Below are positions 9,586 to 21,839 of a stretch of 64,000 bases of DNA, one piece after another. A program made the position numbers and the translations under genes. Origin of the DNA: Allomyces macrogynus ATCC 38327 (lineage: Eukaryota > Blastocladiomycota > Blastocladiomycetes > Blastocladiales > Blastocladiaceae). Under the pieces are notes generated by a model. That model searched no databases. It was given only the letters and a program-made list of their open reading frames with translations, and was not told the origin of the DNA. Within the stretch, counting starts at the first letter, position 1. The number at the start of each line of letters is the position of its first letter. The stretch is taken from contig GG745329.1 in assembly GCA_000151295.1 (NCBI GenBank), positions 646,421-710,420 on the forward strand, written 5' to 3'.

Positions 9586-12500
9586 TCACGCCTGAATCTG
9601 CGACGCGTCCAGACCGAGCGCGTGCAAAAACAGGTTCACGTTATGCAGGCTGCGCTCGGCCTTTTCCACGAGCGTGGCCGACGCGACATCGCCCGGCACC
9701 GCCGCCGCCGCAGCTGCCGCCGCCGCCTGACCCGCGGCCACATTGCCCACAATGCGGTCGCGCACTTCCGCGACGAGCGCGTACTGCTGGTCGACGCCCG
9801 CGGCGACGGCCATTGCCGCCAAAAATTGCCACACGTGCACGTCGTCGGTCAAGTAGAGATCAATCACGGCCGCCGCAGCCGCAGGGTCCTTGGCGAGCGC
9901 CTCAGGAGCCGGGGTCGGCGTACCGGCACGCGTGCTGGCGGCGGTCGCCTGCTGCAGCTGAAGCAGGAGCGCGGCCGGGACCGCGTGCCGCGCGAGCTCG
10001 TCGGCGAGGTTCGGCACATTGGTGAGCGGGAAGAAGGCGAGGTAGTGGCCCTGCAGTTCGGCAAAGAGCCGCTGGAACATATCGGGCCACGCGTCGGCGA
10101 GCTGGGTCTGGTGCAGAATCTCGGCGCGCGAGACGAGCATGGTGAGGACGACAAGGCCCGCACGCGACGCGCCGAGTCGGACGACGTCGTTGCGGTCGAG
10201 CAGGACCTCGAGGCACGACTGCACCACGTTCCAGGGCGCGTCGGCGATGAAATGCACGAGCGGCGGGACCACATGGTGCATGAACTGCTCAGTCGCGTCC
10301 ATGAACTCGAGCAGGGCGTCGATGCTTGGGCGCGACGAGGCGAGGCCCGGGAAGAGTTGTGGCGCCGCGTAGAGCGCCGGCAGCGACGAGTGCTGGACAA
10401 CGTCGAGCAACTGCGCGTGACTGAAGAGCGCGAGCGCGAGCATCGTCGCGTGGTGCGGCGCGAGGAGCCGCACAAGTCGCGGCCACAGCTTCTTGCCCTT
10501 GCTGCACGACAGGACCAGCACGACCGGGTCAACGTCGCCGTCGGGCTGCCGCAGCCGACCCCAAAGCGTGTCCATGGCCGTCGTCAGCTCGCGTTCCCAG
10601 GACTCGAGCTCCTCGGCGAGCGTCATGGCGCGCTCGTCGCCGTCCTCGGTCATGACCAGCGACCGCTTCGACTCGGCCGTGGGCTGGTTGCGGTTCAGGT
10701 TCTCAATGTCAATCACGAGCTGGTAGAGCGCCTCGGCCGCCTTGAGCGCGGCCTTACGGTGCGCCTTGGACGAGGGCGCTGTCGGGACGACGCGCAGGTT
10801 CGTCGACGTGGCCGACGTCGGGTTGGCCGTGCCCGCCGACACCTGAAGGATCTGGCGCGGGTTCTTGACCGTCTTACGCGAGATGGTGCCGAGCGCACCC
10901 TCGAGTGAGACTAATGGAATTTCAGAGCAAGGATCAGCCAACAATCCACCCACGGTCGTGCAAATAACGGTAAAGCAAAAACGCACTCTGCGTCGCCTTG
11001 GGTCGCTTCTTGGCGTTTTGCACAATGCGCTGGATTTGGTCCTGCAGCGACCCGCCACCACGACCGCCGCGCTGCAGCAACGGCGGCGCCCTCTTGGCCG
11101 AGGCTTCGGTGGTCGGGTTGCCGCGCAGCGACGAGTAGACTTGGTAGTAAAAGTCTTCCTTCATCGGATCGGCCGTCACGAGCTGCGAAATCTGAATGCG
11201 AGCAATCTGGTCCTTTTCGTACTGCGTCATGATGCCGTTGTACTTGGACTAATTGCGAGGGAAACACATGCCGTGTCAGAAATTGACCGACGCGGCAAAT
11301 CGGAAAGACGAAAAAGAACGCACCAACTCGCGCATCCGCGCATCGCGACGTGCGCGCTTCATGGCCATCTGCTGCTGCATGCGCGCCTGCACCTGCTGCT
11401 CGAGCATGACGCGCTCTACCTCGTCGAGCGACATTGACGGATGCACATCCGGCGGCGGGAACATCATGGGCGGTGGGCCCATACCCGGAGGCATTCCGGC
11501 AAAGTGCGGCGGCATATCGCGTGCCATGTGCGGCGGCGGGACGGCGAAGTGCGGTGCGCCCGGAAAGTGCGGCGGGGGCATCATCATGCCCATACCCATG
11601 CCGGGCGGCATCATGCCCATCATGTGCGGCGGCATGCCCATCGGGAACGGCGAGCCGTCGGGACCGGCGAGACCGGGCAGGAGCTGCCCGTCGGGGCTGA
11701 TTGCAGGCGCGCCCATCATGGGCGGTGCCGACGTGTGAGGCAGTGGGCTGGAGCGTGCCGCACCGGGCGGCGGTTGTTGCTGTTGGTGTTGGCGTTGCTG
11801 CATGAGTTGCGCCTCGAGCTCGGCGAGCGACATGGCACCGCCCGGGTACGGCCCTGGGCCCATTCCGGGCGGCGGCGTGCGGCCGGGAACGAACTGCGGC
11901 GCGCCAGGTTGTTGCGCGGCGGGACTGGAAGTGGTGGGAGCGGGCGAGGCCGAAGCCAGAGGGCTCGGCGCTAGACAACGCGAAAAGAAACTCGTCAGCG
12001 TCTCCGCTCCACCAGCAAATAAGGTCGAGCGAGTTCCGTACGATAATGAGGCAAATGGGACTGGCTTGCGCGACGTGCGGCCTCGAGACGGCCGAGTGCT
12101 TTGGAAAAAGCGTCTTGCTCGAGCGATACTTGGCCCATAGAGTCAGCGAGTATGTGTTCCTGTTGGCCCGGGAAGGCTGGCGGGCGGGTCGGAGTGCTAC
12201 GTAGCCGCGTCGAGCGTGCCGTCAGTATCGATGCACGCCATTTCGCGACGACTAGCCTGAGCAACATCCTGCTCGCTCCTCTCTGTCACCAAAAAAAGAG
12301 CCAACATACCCCCATGGCGCCATCGCGGGCGCATCTTCACGGCGCGGCGTTCGCGGCGCTCCGCCCGACAAGTTGCCCGGCGCGGTGCGGTGCAGCGGCA
12401 AACCAAACGGCATGTCGTGGTGCGCGAGCCGGTCGTCTTCGACGGGTGCGGCCGGGAGACCCTCGAGCTCGTGGAAGGAAATGACATTGCGCGGGTCGGC

Positions 12501-12638
12501 AGCACCGGCCCATGGCGCCGTGCCAGGCGCCGAGTGGTTGGGCGACGCGATACGGCCGGGCGCGGCCGTGGTGGCCGTCAGCGACGGCGCACGGTCGCGC
12601 GGCAGGCGCGAATCGAACCCGAAAAAGGACGAGGCCAT
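9586..12638 (-). CDS. PAT1: PAT1 mRNA decapping/deadenylation-dependent decay factor
   Basis: Exons 12638-12310, 12196-12042, 11970-11324, 11248-10987 and 10910-9586 join in phase to 905 residues. Pat1 bridges deadenylated mRNA, the Lsm1-7 ring, Dhh1/DDX6 and Dcp2 in P-bodies. The N-terminus FFGFDSRLPRDR matches the short conserved Pat1 N-terminal motif. The middle is Pro/Met/Gln-rich (PPHMMGMMPPGMGMG), as expected for the disordered Pro-rich region. The mid-conserved block is clear: SKYNGIMTQYEKDQIARI and DPMKEDFYYQVYSSLRG, with RIVQNAKKRPKATQ. The C-terminal helical PatC region has HHATMLALALFSHAQLLDV and related helices. The exon 2 boundaries rest mainly on phase and are the least certain part. 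Confidence 0.9.
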
Positions 12639-13307
12639 GGTAGCAGGCGCTAGGAGGGCGTGCGAGCCCTGGTTGGTGGTTGCTCTTGCTGCTGGCTGGT
12701 GCTTTGAGCGCGCTTCCTTGAGAAGTGGCCGGCAGTGCTTGCGGCGAGCAACTGTGGGCGGCGAGACTGCGGAAACCGAGATGATGGACCTCGCGCTTGT
12801 CTTTGCACCAACTGGTCGAGCTTGTCGTCGAGTCGCGGCAGGCTGTCCGTGCTGGCGAACGGGCCGGCGTCGCGGTGATCGTGGTGGCCAGCTTGTCTGG
12901 GCTGCAAGAGGCGCGATGACCCGTCATGCCCGGCACACGCTCAACGCGACACGTCTGGCAGGATCCCTTCACCTCAGACTGTCAACCTGGCTCGTCCTGT
13001 CGGCTCTGCGTTCGAATCGCGCCTGTCGCAAGACTTTCTGCTCACTCGGCCCTTTCTTTTCCACTATCATTGCTGGCCATTCAAACCAAAATCTATCTGC
13101 AGCAGAGATGATCCAAAGAGGGTTGCAACGCGCAACGCCAGCGACAAGTTCAACAACAAGACCAGCGCGGGCTTGGCCACTCGCGTTGGAGGAGCGCAAA
13201 CAGCACCCATGCCAAGCAAGACAACGACCCAAGCCAACCAAACACAAACCAAAAACCAATGCAAGAAACACGAAAGCACACGCCCGAACCCGGCAACTTT
13301 TGTTCGT
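12639..13307. other. Intergenic
   Basis: This is the PAT1 promoter and the 3' flank of the glutamate dehydrogenase gene. No supported gene. Confidence 0.5.
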
Positions 13308-15075
13308 TTACGACATGAAGAGCATGCCCGACCCCTCATAGACGGCCGAGATCTTGTGAATGGCGTTGAGGAACGCGGCCGTGCGGTGGTCGACGCCGTT
13401 CTTGACGGCCGTTGCGTGCGTCTCGCGCGCTGCCGAGATCATCGTGTCCTCGAGACCCGAGTAGACGAGCTCGTGCTCCTCGGCGCCGTGAATGATGTTG
13501 CGGCGCTCCGACTCGGTCAGGTTGCGGCCCGCCTCCTTCTCGACGAGCTCTACGAGCCGCTGCTTGCCCTGCTCGTCCCACTTCTTGTTCAAGCGGCCGA
13601 ACCGCACGTGCGACAGGTTCTTGAGCCACTCAAAGTAGGACACGGTCACACCGCCAGCGTTCAGGTAGAGGTCCGGAATGATCGTCACGCCCTTCTTGAC
13701 GAGAATGTCGTGCGCACCCGGGGTCACGGGCCCGTTGGCGGCCTCGCCAATGATCTTGGCCTTGATGCGCGACGCGTTGGCCGTCGTGATCTGCCCCTCG
13801 AGCGCGGCCGGGATCAGAATGTCGCACTCGGCCTCGAGCAGGGCCTTGCCGTCGTTCGTGAATGTGCCGTCAGGGAACCCCTCGAAGGTACCCGTCTGCT
13901 TGCGGTGCTGCAGGAGCGCCTCGACGCTGAGCCCGTTTTCGTTGAAGATGCCGCCCTCACGCTCAGCCACACCAATGATCTTGGCGCCGTTGCGCTCAAA
14001 GAACTTGGCCGCCCAGTACCCGACGTTACCGAAACCCTGGATGATGATCTTGGTGTCCTTGAGTCCGTTCGTGATGCCCGTCGCCGCCTGGATCTCCGGG
14101 AACGTCAGGAACTCGCGCACGCCGTAGTAGACACCGAGCCCCGTCGCCTCCATGCGCCCACGAACACCGCCCTGCGAGATGGGCTTGCCCGTGACGCACC
14201 CGGCTGCGTTCACGTCGGTCACGTTGAACTGGCGGTAAGTGTCCTGGATCCACGACATGACGTCCGGGCCGGTACCGACATCGGGCGCCGGCACGTCGAT
14301 GCCGGGGCCGATAAAGTTCTTCTGGCACAGTTCCATCGTGTACCGGCGCGTGATGCGCTCGAGCTGCTCCTTGGTGTACTTTTTCGGGTCAATGCAGATG
14401 CCGCCCTTGGCGCCGCCAAATGGCACGTCGACAACGGCGCACTTGAACGTCATGAGCGACGCCAGCGCCTCTACTTCCTGCAGGTCAACCTCGGGCGAGA
14501 AACGAATACCGCCCTTGACGGGCGCACGGTGCCGCGAATGCTGCGCGCGGTACCGCGAATCACCTCCCACTTGCCGTTGTCGAGCTCGATCGGGAAAGTC
14601 ACGGAGAGGACAGCGTCGGTCGCCTTCATGTGCTCGAGCGTGCGCGGGTGCACGTCGGCGTGCTTGGCGGCACGGTCGAAGAACATTTCGACCGACTGCA
14701 GGAACGAGACGTCGCCGGCGGCTAGAGAAACGAGCACGAAACACCAATTGAGCCAAAAACAACGAGCGTCGGAGTTTCAAGCCAGCAGATGCGATCCCTG
14801 CCGCAGGGACGAGCTGGCCTCGCGTAGAACGGTTCCCGATGTCGAAAAATATCGAAGAGAGCGTACCCTGCGAGTACTTGGCCAGCTGCGACAGGCTGTA
14901 GGGTCGAACAAGTCGATACGTGTGTCAGGAGCATGTTGCTGGTCAGCATTTGTGCGCGTAGCGGATGTCGTCGTCGTCATCGTCCTCGGAACATGGTGGC
15001 GGGGCTGCGCGGGCGCTGATCGTACCGGAAGGCCGGCCGGGCCGCCGCCTTCATCGACGAAGACAGAGCAAACAT
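13308..15075 (-). CDS. Mitochondrial glutamate dehydrogenase (animal-like), apparent 1-base frameshift
   Basis: Exons 15075-15026, 14895-14867 and 14721-13308 join in phase. Exon 1 encodes a basic, Ser/Ala-rich presequence (MFALSSSMKAAARPAFR), so the enzyme is probably a matrix protein. It interconverts glutamate with 2-oxoglutarate and ammonia. Dimerisation-domain motifs are SFLQSVEMFFDRAA and LSVTFPIELDNGKWEVI. The catalytic loop is CAVVDVPFGGAKGG and the Rossmann fingerprint is IQGFGNVGYWAAKFF. At about 14552-14553 the frame breaks: WEVIRG is followed by the expected YRAQHSRHRAPVKGGIRF only after a -1 shift. Both sides are conserved, and the coding length is one base short of a multiple of three. 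A sequencing or assembly deletion is the simplest reason; a recent inactivating mutation cannot be excluded. Predicted intact length is about 497 residues, shorter than the ~1000-residue NAD-GDH of yeasts. Confidence 0.9.
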
Positions 15076-16868
15076 GGTGAAGAAGAGGTCGCGACGAGTT
15101 TAGGGCGGGCGAGTGCCAGCAGTCGACTGAAGAAAGAGCTCGGGGAGCTGGGGTCGGCCTGGTTTTGTAGTGCAGACGGGTGCCCCAAACTTTGCAGACA
15201 GTCGACGGGAGCTCGAACAACAACAGATAATATTTGCAAGCCCGATGAGCAAAAAACGTTGCGGTCAAGCAGCACAACAACAAGAACAGGCCCCACCGCC
15301 ACCGCGAGCACTACATGCGCGTTGCGGTTGGCGAAAGGAGGGGGCTGGCCAATGGCAGCAGGTGGTGGCGACGACTGTCAGCTCAATCAAGTCCCTTCAA
15401 GGCCCGCACGCGTCCAGCCCGTGTCCTGCCGGCGGTGCACTCGTGGGCCAGCACGTCTTCGATTGACGCTCGGGCCCTCCAGGATTCTGAGCGGGGTTGG
15501 CGGAGCGCGTAAGAGCCGCGCGCTCGCGTCGCGGTGGTGGAGCATGGTGGCATGGAGACCAGAACGTCCTCTGCAAGAGCGTCTTTCTACGATCAGCAAC
15601 CACGCTCGCGCCCTGTCAAATCGTCGACCAGCAGCTGGACACCGCCTCGCGGACTACTGATCGAATCAGTAGCAATCCCCCCGCAATACCGCAACATGGC
15701 GCGCGGGCGCCGTGGCGAAAAGGAGCGCATGCTCCCATTTTTGTTCGTTGGCCGAGCGGCGGTTGCGGCGGCGGCGGTCGGGCATGCCCGGGTCGTCGGC
15801 GCGATGCACAGTCATCGGGAAAGACCGGGCGGCCTCCCGAGGTGTTCCGAGCTCGGCCAAGTCACGATGGCAGTTGGCAAGCAGCATGCGAGCGTGCTGT
15901 GAGTGAGTTGGATGCCTGCCGGGAGCATCACCGGTTTCCAAACCTGGTGAGAGACGGCGAGAGACATGGCAGCGCCACCCGCTCGCCACGGCGGGCACCC
16001 ATTTGCACATTTGCAGCAGTGCACGACGCCTGACCGAGTCGCTCGCCTCCCTTCGCCTCCTCTTCGCGCCAAACCATTGCTCGCACCAACCAAACTGCCG
16101 CAATCAAAGTCCGTGCGCAAGTTGCAACTGAATTGCCTGCCCGCCTGACGCGCGCGCCGCCAAGATGCCTGATGTGGCCTGCCTGGCCCGGCCCGGAAGC
16201 GAAACACCTGGTGACCCCCGGGGCATGATGTGCGAGTGGGGCGCGCAAGCGCCGGAACCCGAATGCTGTGCATGGTGAGACAAGTCGAGTCGCGTTTGGA
16301 TCTGGCGGCGGGCAGCCACGCGATCGTGGAGCAGGTGGAGCGAGTTGGCGGTGATGGTGATGATGGATGGTGACTGGCACCACCGTGCGCGCGCTGACCC
16401 AAAAATACGCGGCGATTGATCATGAAATGAGACGCGCGCGCGCCCATGTTTCGCCCCGCCGGCTCGGCGACCGGGTGTTGTGCAGGCGCAACCAACAAGA
16501 CAACGACGTCGACGACCCGGCATCTGGAGGCGCACAGGGCACACGGCAACGAACCACCAATGGCACCGGGCCACGCAAGCTGGCAGCTCACGTTGCTGCT
16601 CTTCAACTGCCGGCCGCGCTCTCGCTCTCGCTGCTCGCTCCTGCCCGCCAAGTGCCGCTGTTACCGCCCCGCCGTGCTTGTGCCCGGCTCGCTTGACGGC
16701 CGCACCGCGCGCTGGTTCCCGCCGCCAACCGCCAACGGGACCGACCTCTGCGCAATCGACCGACCGACCGACTTTCGAGCGAGCGACCAATCGGCCACTG
16801 CCGCGCTAGGCCCGTAACCGACAGCAACTGCTCAACTACCGTCGCCTCTCGGCCCTCCCGCCGCGACC
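15076..16868. other. Large divergent intergenic region
   Basis: This 1.8 kb region separates the glutamate dehydrogenase (-) and cyclin (+) starts. It is GC-rich and contains many overlapping open frames of arbitrary composition on both strands. None shows a recognisable domain or a splice-consistent model. It probably holds both promoters and 5' UTRs. Confidence 0.5.
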
Positions 16869-19142
16869 ATGCTGCAAGCCGCGCCGCGCACCCTCGCCGC
16901 CACCGCGGCAAGTGCCGCTCCCGTCGCCGATGCCCAATTTGCGGCCAGGACGACGACCACGTCGACCCCGTCCGACGCTCGCTCCACGGCGACCAGCAGC
17001 ACGTCGACGACGGCCACGGCACGGTCGCCGCCGCCATTGACCCGAGGCCCCGTCTCACTGCACCACGCTTCGGCCAGCACGCTCGATTTTTATGCGTCCT
17101 TGATTGCTGCCGTGGCGCTGCACCTCTGGGCGCGCCGGCCGCTGCCCTCCACGCCGACGCAGTGCGGCCAGACGCACGACCAGCCCCTCACGGCGCTCGT
17201 CAAGCACTTGCTCGTCACGACCAAACTGCCGCTCGAGCAGTTCTACTTGGCGCTCAAGCTCATGCAGGTGCTCACGGCCAGCTACCCAGAACTCACGACC
17301 GTCTCGAAACCCGGGTCCGAGATTCGGTACGTGCGTTTGGAGTTTGTTGCTCGCGGTTGCGCAGTCTGCCGTTCGCGGCGCACGGTTCGCGTTTCACGGC
17401 AGCCGGCAAGATGCGTTGCGCGCATCCGCATCAGCGGGCATCATGCCGGCTGCCGGCCGGCCGCGTGCGTTCGCCTGTTGTTTGATGTGTGCGACCTGTG
17501 CGCACATCGGTGACTCGAGACGCGCCATCCAGATGTTGCCGTCACCATTCTTGTTGCAGCGCGACTGAAACTGACGCGACTTGCTTTGCCTTTCTTGCCC
17601 CACTCGATCGTGAATGAACCATCAAATCACGGATTGATCAACGCCCCCCCTTCTCGTTTCACCAGCGTGACCATGGCCGCCGTGATCCTGACCAATAAGA
17701 TCAGCGAGGACAACTACATTTCCAAGCGGTCCTGGGCGCGCGTCTCGTCGCTGGCGCTCGCCGAGCTCAACAAGATGGAGCTCGAGATTCTTGACGGCCT
17801 GCACTGGCACCTCGAGATCCCGCAGCAAGAGTACAATGCCTGGATTCAGTGGCTGCGCGACCTCGCGCTGCACTGGCGCAAGATTTACCGGTCGCCCGCC
17901 GACGTGGCCGCGACGCGCAACGTACCGCCTTCGCCGGCCTCGCCTGTCCACCCGGGGTACCCGCCGCTCGCCTCGGCGCGGTCGAGTGGTGCTGCCACGG
18001 CGACGGCGCCAGTGCCGAACAAAACCACCGAGCGTCTCGACCCGACCCAGGCGCTCACGTCCCCACCTGTCTCACCGGCTGCAGCTGCAGCCGGAAACAA
18101 TGCGCAAGGCACGGCGTCCGCGGCTGCTGCAGCGGCAGCAGCAGCAGCGCCACGACGTGTGACGGGCCGACCACGCGCGCGGTCCGATTCCGTTCATCAC
18201 CGGCTGCACCAGCCGAGCTTCATGCCGCCGTATGGCCCGCCCGCCGTCCCGCAGCACTTTCAACAGCCGCTCCCGGGCCAGCACCAGCACCCGACGCCGC
18301 AGTCCGCGCCAGGGACCGCTGTGCCCGCGCCCATCCTGCACGCGCCCAACCCGTCGGCGGCAGTCACGCGGTTCCGGTCGCAGTCGCACTCGGTCCACGC
18401 CCTGCCACCCGTTGTTGGGCCCTCGTCTGAACCGGCATCGGCGCGCACCGGTATGCCGAATGCCGCCCCCGCCGACTCCGCCTGCGTCGACCAACCCGAC
18501 GACACTGACGGCCAAATGTCGCTCGCAAACGTGCTTGCGCATCACCGTGCCGCCGTTGCTGCCGCCGCGTCGCGACAACAGTACAGCTCCCCTTCTGCAG
18601 TCGCTGCGGCATCGGGCCCGACCCCCGCGACCGCGCTCCCGCCGCTGCCGTATCCACCGCCGACGCTGCAGTCGACCGCGCACCATCTCGCGCACGCGCC
18701 GCCGCAGCGGTCGCGCCGCCAGGCACGCACCACGGGCGCGGACCCGCTCGCGCTCTCGGCGCCGCGGTTCGCGACCGACCTGGCCGATTGCGCCGAGGGC
18801 AGCGAAGGGTGCGCGCATTACGGACAACCGGCGCGGGCTGGCGGGATGTGTGCGGGGGAGAGCGCACAGCGGACCGCGACGTCGCATACGACGGGGACGT
18901 GGATTCCTGCGGTGCCCGTCTCGCACCTGGCGATGGCCGCAGTTGTCCCGATTCAGTTCCCGCCAACGTCATCGTCAACGTCGGCAGCGTCGGCAGCGTC
19001 GGCGGTTGCGGCCCCCGCGCCGGCCTCGACGGCCGGGTCCCGCGGATTGTATGCCCCGAACAGTGCGTTGCCAGTCTCGGGTCACATTATTGGTGCGCCG
19101 AACCAGTTTGCCGCGTACGCGCACCGGTTCGACTATTGCTGA
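16869..19142 (+). CDS. Pho80/Clg1-type cyclin with long disordered tail
   Basis: Exons 16869-17326 and 17666-19142 join as ATTCG|C to 644 residues; the intron (339 nt) is longer than average. The cyclin box spans roughly residues 65-210. Exon 1 contributes TLDFYASLIAAVALHLW and LVTTKLPLEQFYLALKLMQ. Exon 2 contributes RVTMAAVILTNKISEDN, SWARVSSLALAELNKME and ILDGLHWHLEI. This is the pattern of Pho85-partner cyclins (Pcl/Pho80/Clg1), which direct a Cdk5-like kinase in nutrient and polarity signalling. The remaining ~430 residues are Pro/Ala/Gln-rich and look disordered. Exact subfamily cannot be fixed by eye; Clg1-like is favoured because of the long tail. Confidence 0.85.
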
Positions 19143-20570
19143 GGCAGCCTCGACTGCCGCAGCGAGAATTGGCGTGAGTTTTTTAGTTTTGTCATGTGAT
19201 TTATCATCGTGTGTTTGTATCCTCCATGTCTGTGCTGTGTGCTTTTGTTTTGGTTTATTGTTTTCCGCTTTTGGACCGGCACTCTCCTGCTCTTTATTCT
19301 CTCCACTCTGCTCTTTGTCTGGAGATGTCCGTGCCATTGATTGGGCGACGGCTCCACGCGAACGTACCGAATAACAAACCCGTCCTCCCTTTTGACAATG
19401 TGCTGTCCACAATGTCGCGAGCAGTCTGTCCAAGTCAAGCACGCTGGTGGGTCCTTGCGCAACATTGGTTCTTTCGCGCGACAAGGCAGGTTTTCCGCGT
19501 ATTAGGTTTTGTTCTTCTGGTCAGGCGAGAAGCACGTGGTGTGAGACGTTTTGCGCGTTATCACCATTTTCGTGTCTCGCGTCTCTTGATCCTGTCCTGC
19601 TGATGTGCCCACGGCGAAAAAGCACGGTGTGCTGACTGCTGAGCACTGGAGCAGGCCGCACTCGGCGCAAAGCAGAGAAAACACGGGAAAACACGAGAAT
19701 TAACCACCGAAAATTACGATCTGGACCACATGCTGGTGTTGGTCCAGACCTAGCAGCGTTGAGCAGCACCAACCAGACACAGCGCACAAGTCGCCGTGCC
19801 GCACGCCGAGCAGATCTCTCAGAAACGCCCCGCGCCAGCATTCGCCCCGCGCGCTCGCCCCGCGCGCTGCTCTCCCCCTCCATCACCATCAATTCGAATA
19901 TCCGGTCGGTACTGCCAGCGCGCACCCAGACGCCCCAATCGGACGCCATTGCCGCTGCTGCCCGGATCCTTGCTCTTCTCCTGCGCGCGCACTGACCCTC
20001 GTCCGCCCTCGTCGACTCTGCTGCACCGATCATTTTTACTCTAGGCGCGGCCGCCCAAATCGTCCCTTCTCTCTCTCCTTCTCGCCCCTCTCCCGACTTC
20101 TGCAGCCTTGGACGACGCGGCCTCGAGCGCCCGCGCTGCCTCCTTCCACCCGCCGTTCGTTCGCTTGGCCGATCCGTTGCTGCTGCGGCACTCGCCCGTC
20201 GCCTCCTCTTTGCCCGCACGCACCGGCCCCATCCATCCCTGCCCGCGGCATTTCTTTGCCCGCGTACCTGCCCGACGCTTCACGACACTTGCCCACGTCG
20301 TGATCGTTGCTACTCTACATTTGTTCGCGCATCGACTCGAGCCAGCGTACGTCCACTTCCTCGAGGTATGCCCTTCATGCCGTGCCGCACCGGATCCCCG
20401 CGTCGTCGGTTTGCGCTACGGATCTGGCGCTGAAGTGAAGCGCATGTCTCCGTACTCGACCCTGATTGAGCCGTCTACTCGCTAGATATTCCTCGAGCGA
20501 GCGGGCCTCATTCATCTCCACCAGCTTCGGCACTCGACGCTCCACCTCATTCTTCCTTCTCGCCATCATC
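19143..20570. other. Intergenic, co-directional
   Basis: This lies between the cyclin stop and the myristoylated-protein start. The first ~250 nt are T-rich and probably the cyclin 3' UTR. Near 20100-20370 the plus strand has an open stretch ending at a possible donor (GTATGC). I cannot link it to a following exon, so I do not call a gene. Confidence 0.45.
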
Positions 20571-21493
20571 ATGGGCTGTGGCGCATCCAAGCAGGCTGCC
20601 GAGCAGGCCATCCCGTCGGACCAGCGCACGGCGCCCGGGCAGGCCGTCGCGTCCCCCGCCCCCGCCACCGTCGCTGCCTCAGCCGTTGCAGCACCAGCTC
20701 CCGCAACCGCGACCCCCACGACGGCCGCCCCGGCGCGACCGGCCGCCGCGTCGTCATCCGCAGGCAAGGCCAAGCCCACGTCGGCGGCGCGGTCGCTCGT
20801 GGACCCGGCGATCCGGTCCGACTCGGGCATAGGCACGCGGCACAGTGCCGGGTCCAACAAGTCGGTTCCCGCGCCGCTGCCGGCCAAGCCTTTGCCGTCG
20901 ATTGCCGCGGCGAGCGAGGCGGCACCCGCGTCCCAGCCAACGGCATTTGAGATCCCGCTCGACGACGCGGTCAAGGTCAAGGCGCGCAAACCCATGTCGG
21001 CGAACCCGCGCAACCGCCGGCGCACGCAGTTGCAGCCCGTGCATGTCTCGAACGAGGAATTGATGCGTAAGATCAAGGAGGCCGAGGCCAAGTGGGACGA
21101 GGTACGGTGTTCTTGAGGGGTTGTCTATCTTCTCCACCCAATTACCGTGACTGATCTGCGGCGGTTTTGGACGTTTAGGACCCGATTGCCAAGGACAAGG
21201 ACCTCGACCCGACCCTGCTGCGCGCGATCATGTCGGAGCGCGAGTCGCGTATCGCACAGAACCGCGCGCGCGAAATTGAGGAAAAGAAGGCGCGGCTTGC
21301 GCAGCACGACCAGCACGTGCGCGCCGTCGCTGACCGCAAGAACAAGTTGGCGGCGGCTGCTGCAGCCGCGGCCAATGCCGCGGGTGATGAACTCGAGGTC
21401 CTGAAAATGTCGTGGGGCGGCGATTCGACGGCGTCGCGGCAGGGGCTCGCGGCGGCACGGCTCGCGGATGTGCCCATGGGGCTCGAGGGATAA
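20571..21493 (+). CDS. Predicted N-myristoylated/palmitoylated coiled protein, function unknown
   Basis: Exons 20571-21101 and 21179-21493 join after GACGAG|GTACGG and TTTAG|GACCCG to 281 residues. The start MGCGASKQ is a strong dual-lipidation motif: Gly2 for N-myristoyltransferase (with Ser6) and Cys3 for palmitoylation. I chose this ATG because of that motif and because no in-frame ATG lies upstream. The first half is Ala/Pro/Ser-rich and likely disordered. The C-terminal ~120 residues are helical and charged (SNEELMRKIKEAEAKWDE, SERESRIAQNRAREIEEKKARL), with an Ala-rich run. No catalytic domain is recognisable. Location is probably the cytoplasmic face of a membrane. It could be a chytrid-lineage scaffold; no family name is justified. 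Confidence 0.75.
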
Positions 21494-21839
21494 GTGGCAT
21501 AGGACGCGTGCTTGGCGCCGGTCGCCGAGGACGCAGTGAGGAAGGAAGAGAGATGATGACTTGGCGATGCATTGGTGGGTGGTGGACGGGGACGACTCGA
21601 TGGGGACGGACTGAGCGTGGATCGGGATCCATGCACGTTCTTTCGCCCGCTGTGTTTGTTGGTTGCGTTTGGCGGTGGTGGTGGTTCGTTGCGGGGTTCC
21701 AGCTCGTAATTCGGTCGGTGCGCGTGCGCGTGGGGGGCTCACGGCAATAGATTTGACCTCATTGAACGCATCGGGGAGAAAGCAACACGAGATGGCCCAA
21801 TCCATTTTGCGATCAACAAAGCCAGGGGTTCTGGCACAT
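21494..21839. other. Intergenic, convergent 3' ends
   Basis: This region lies between two stop codons on opposite strands. Nothing else is recognised. Confidence 0.5.

Noticed and set aside
9622..10908. Plus-strand open frame of ~428 codons
   Set aside because: Antisense to the PAT1 C-terminal exon.
12985..13010. tRNA-like B-box (GTTCGAATC)
   Set aside because: Flanking bases do not form a T-arm stem, and no acceptor or anticodon arms were found. A similar B-box-like motif near 7510 on the minus strand also fails.
14541..14560. Tiny intron to explain the glutamate dehydrogenase frame change
   Set aside because: The only GT...AG pair there spans about 13 nt, far below a usable intron, and would delete conserved residues.
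13173..15080. Long plus-strand open frame (over 600 codons) opposite glutamate dehydrogenase
   Set aside because: It is the antisense shadow of a GC-rich conserved gene; composition is Arg/Val/Leu-rich with no domain.
15497..16790. Several overlapping open frames in the large intergenic region
   Set aside because: They occur in many frames on both strands, Arg/Ala/Pro-rich, as expected by chance in GC-rich DNA.
20108..20485. Possible plus-strand exon upstream of the MGCGASK gene
   Set aside because: It ends at a plausible donor, but no in-phase downstream exon or domain could be found.
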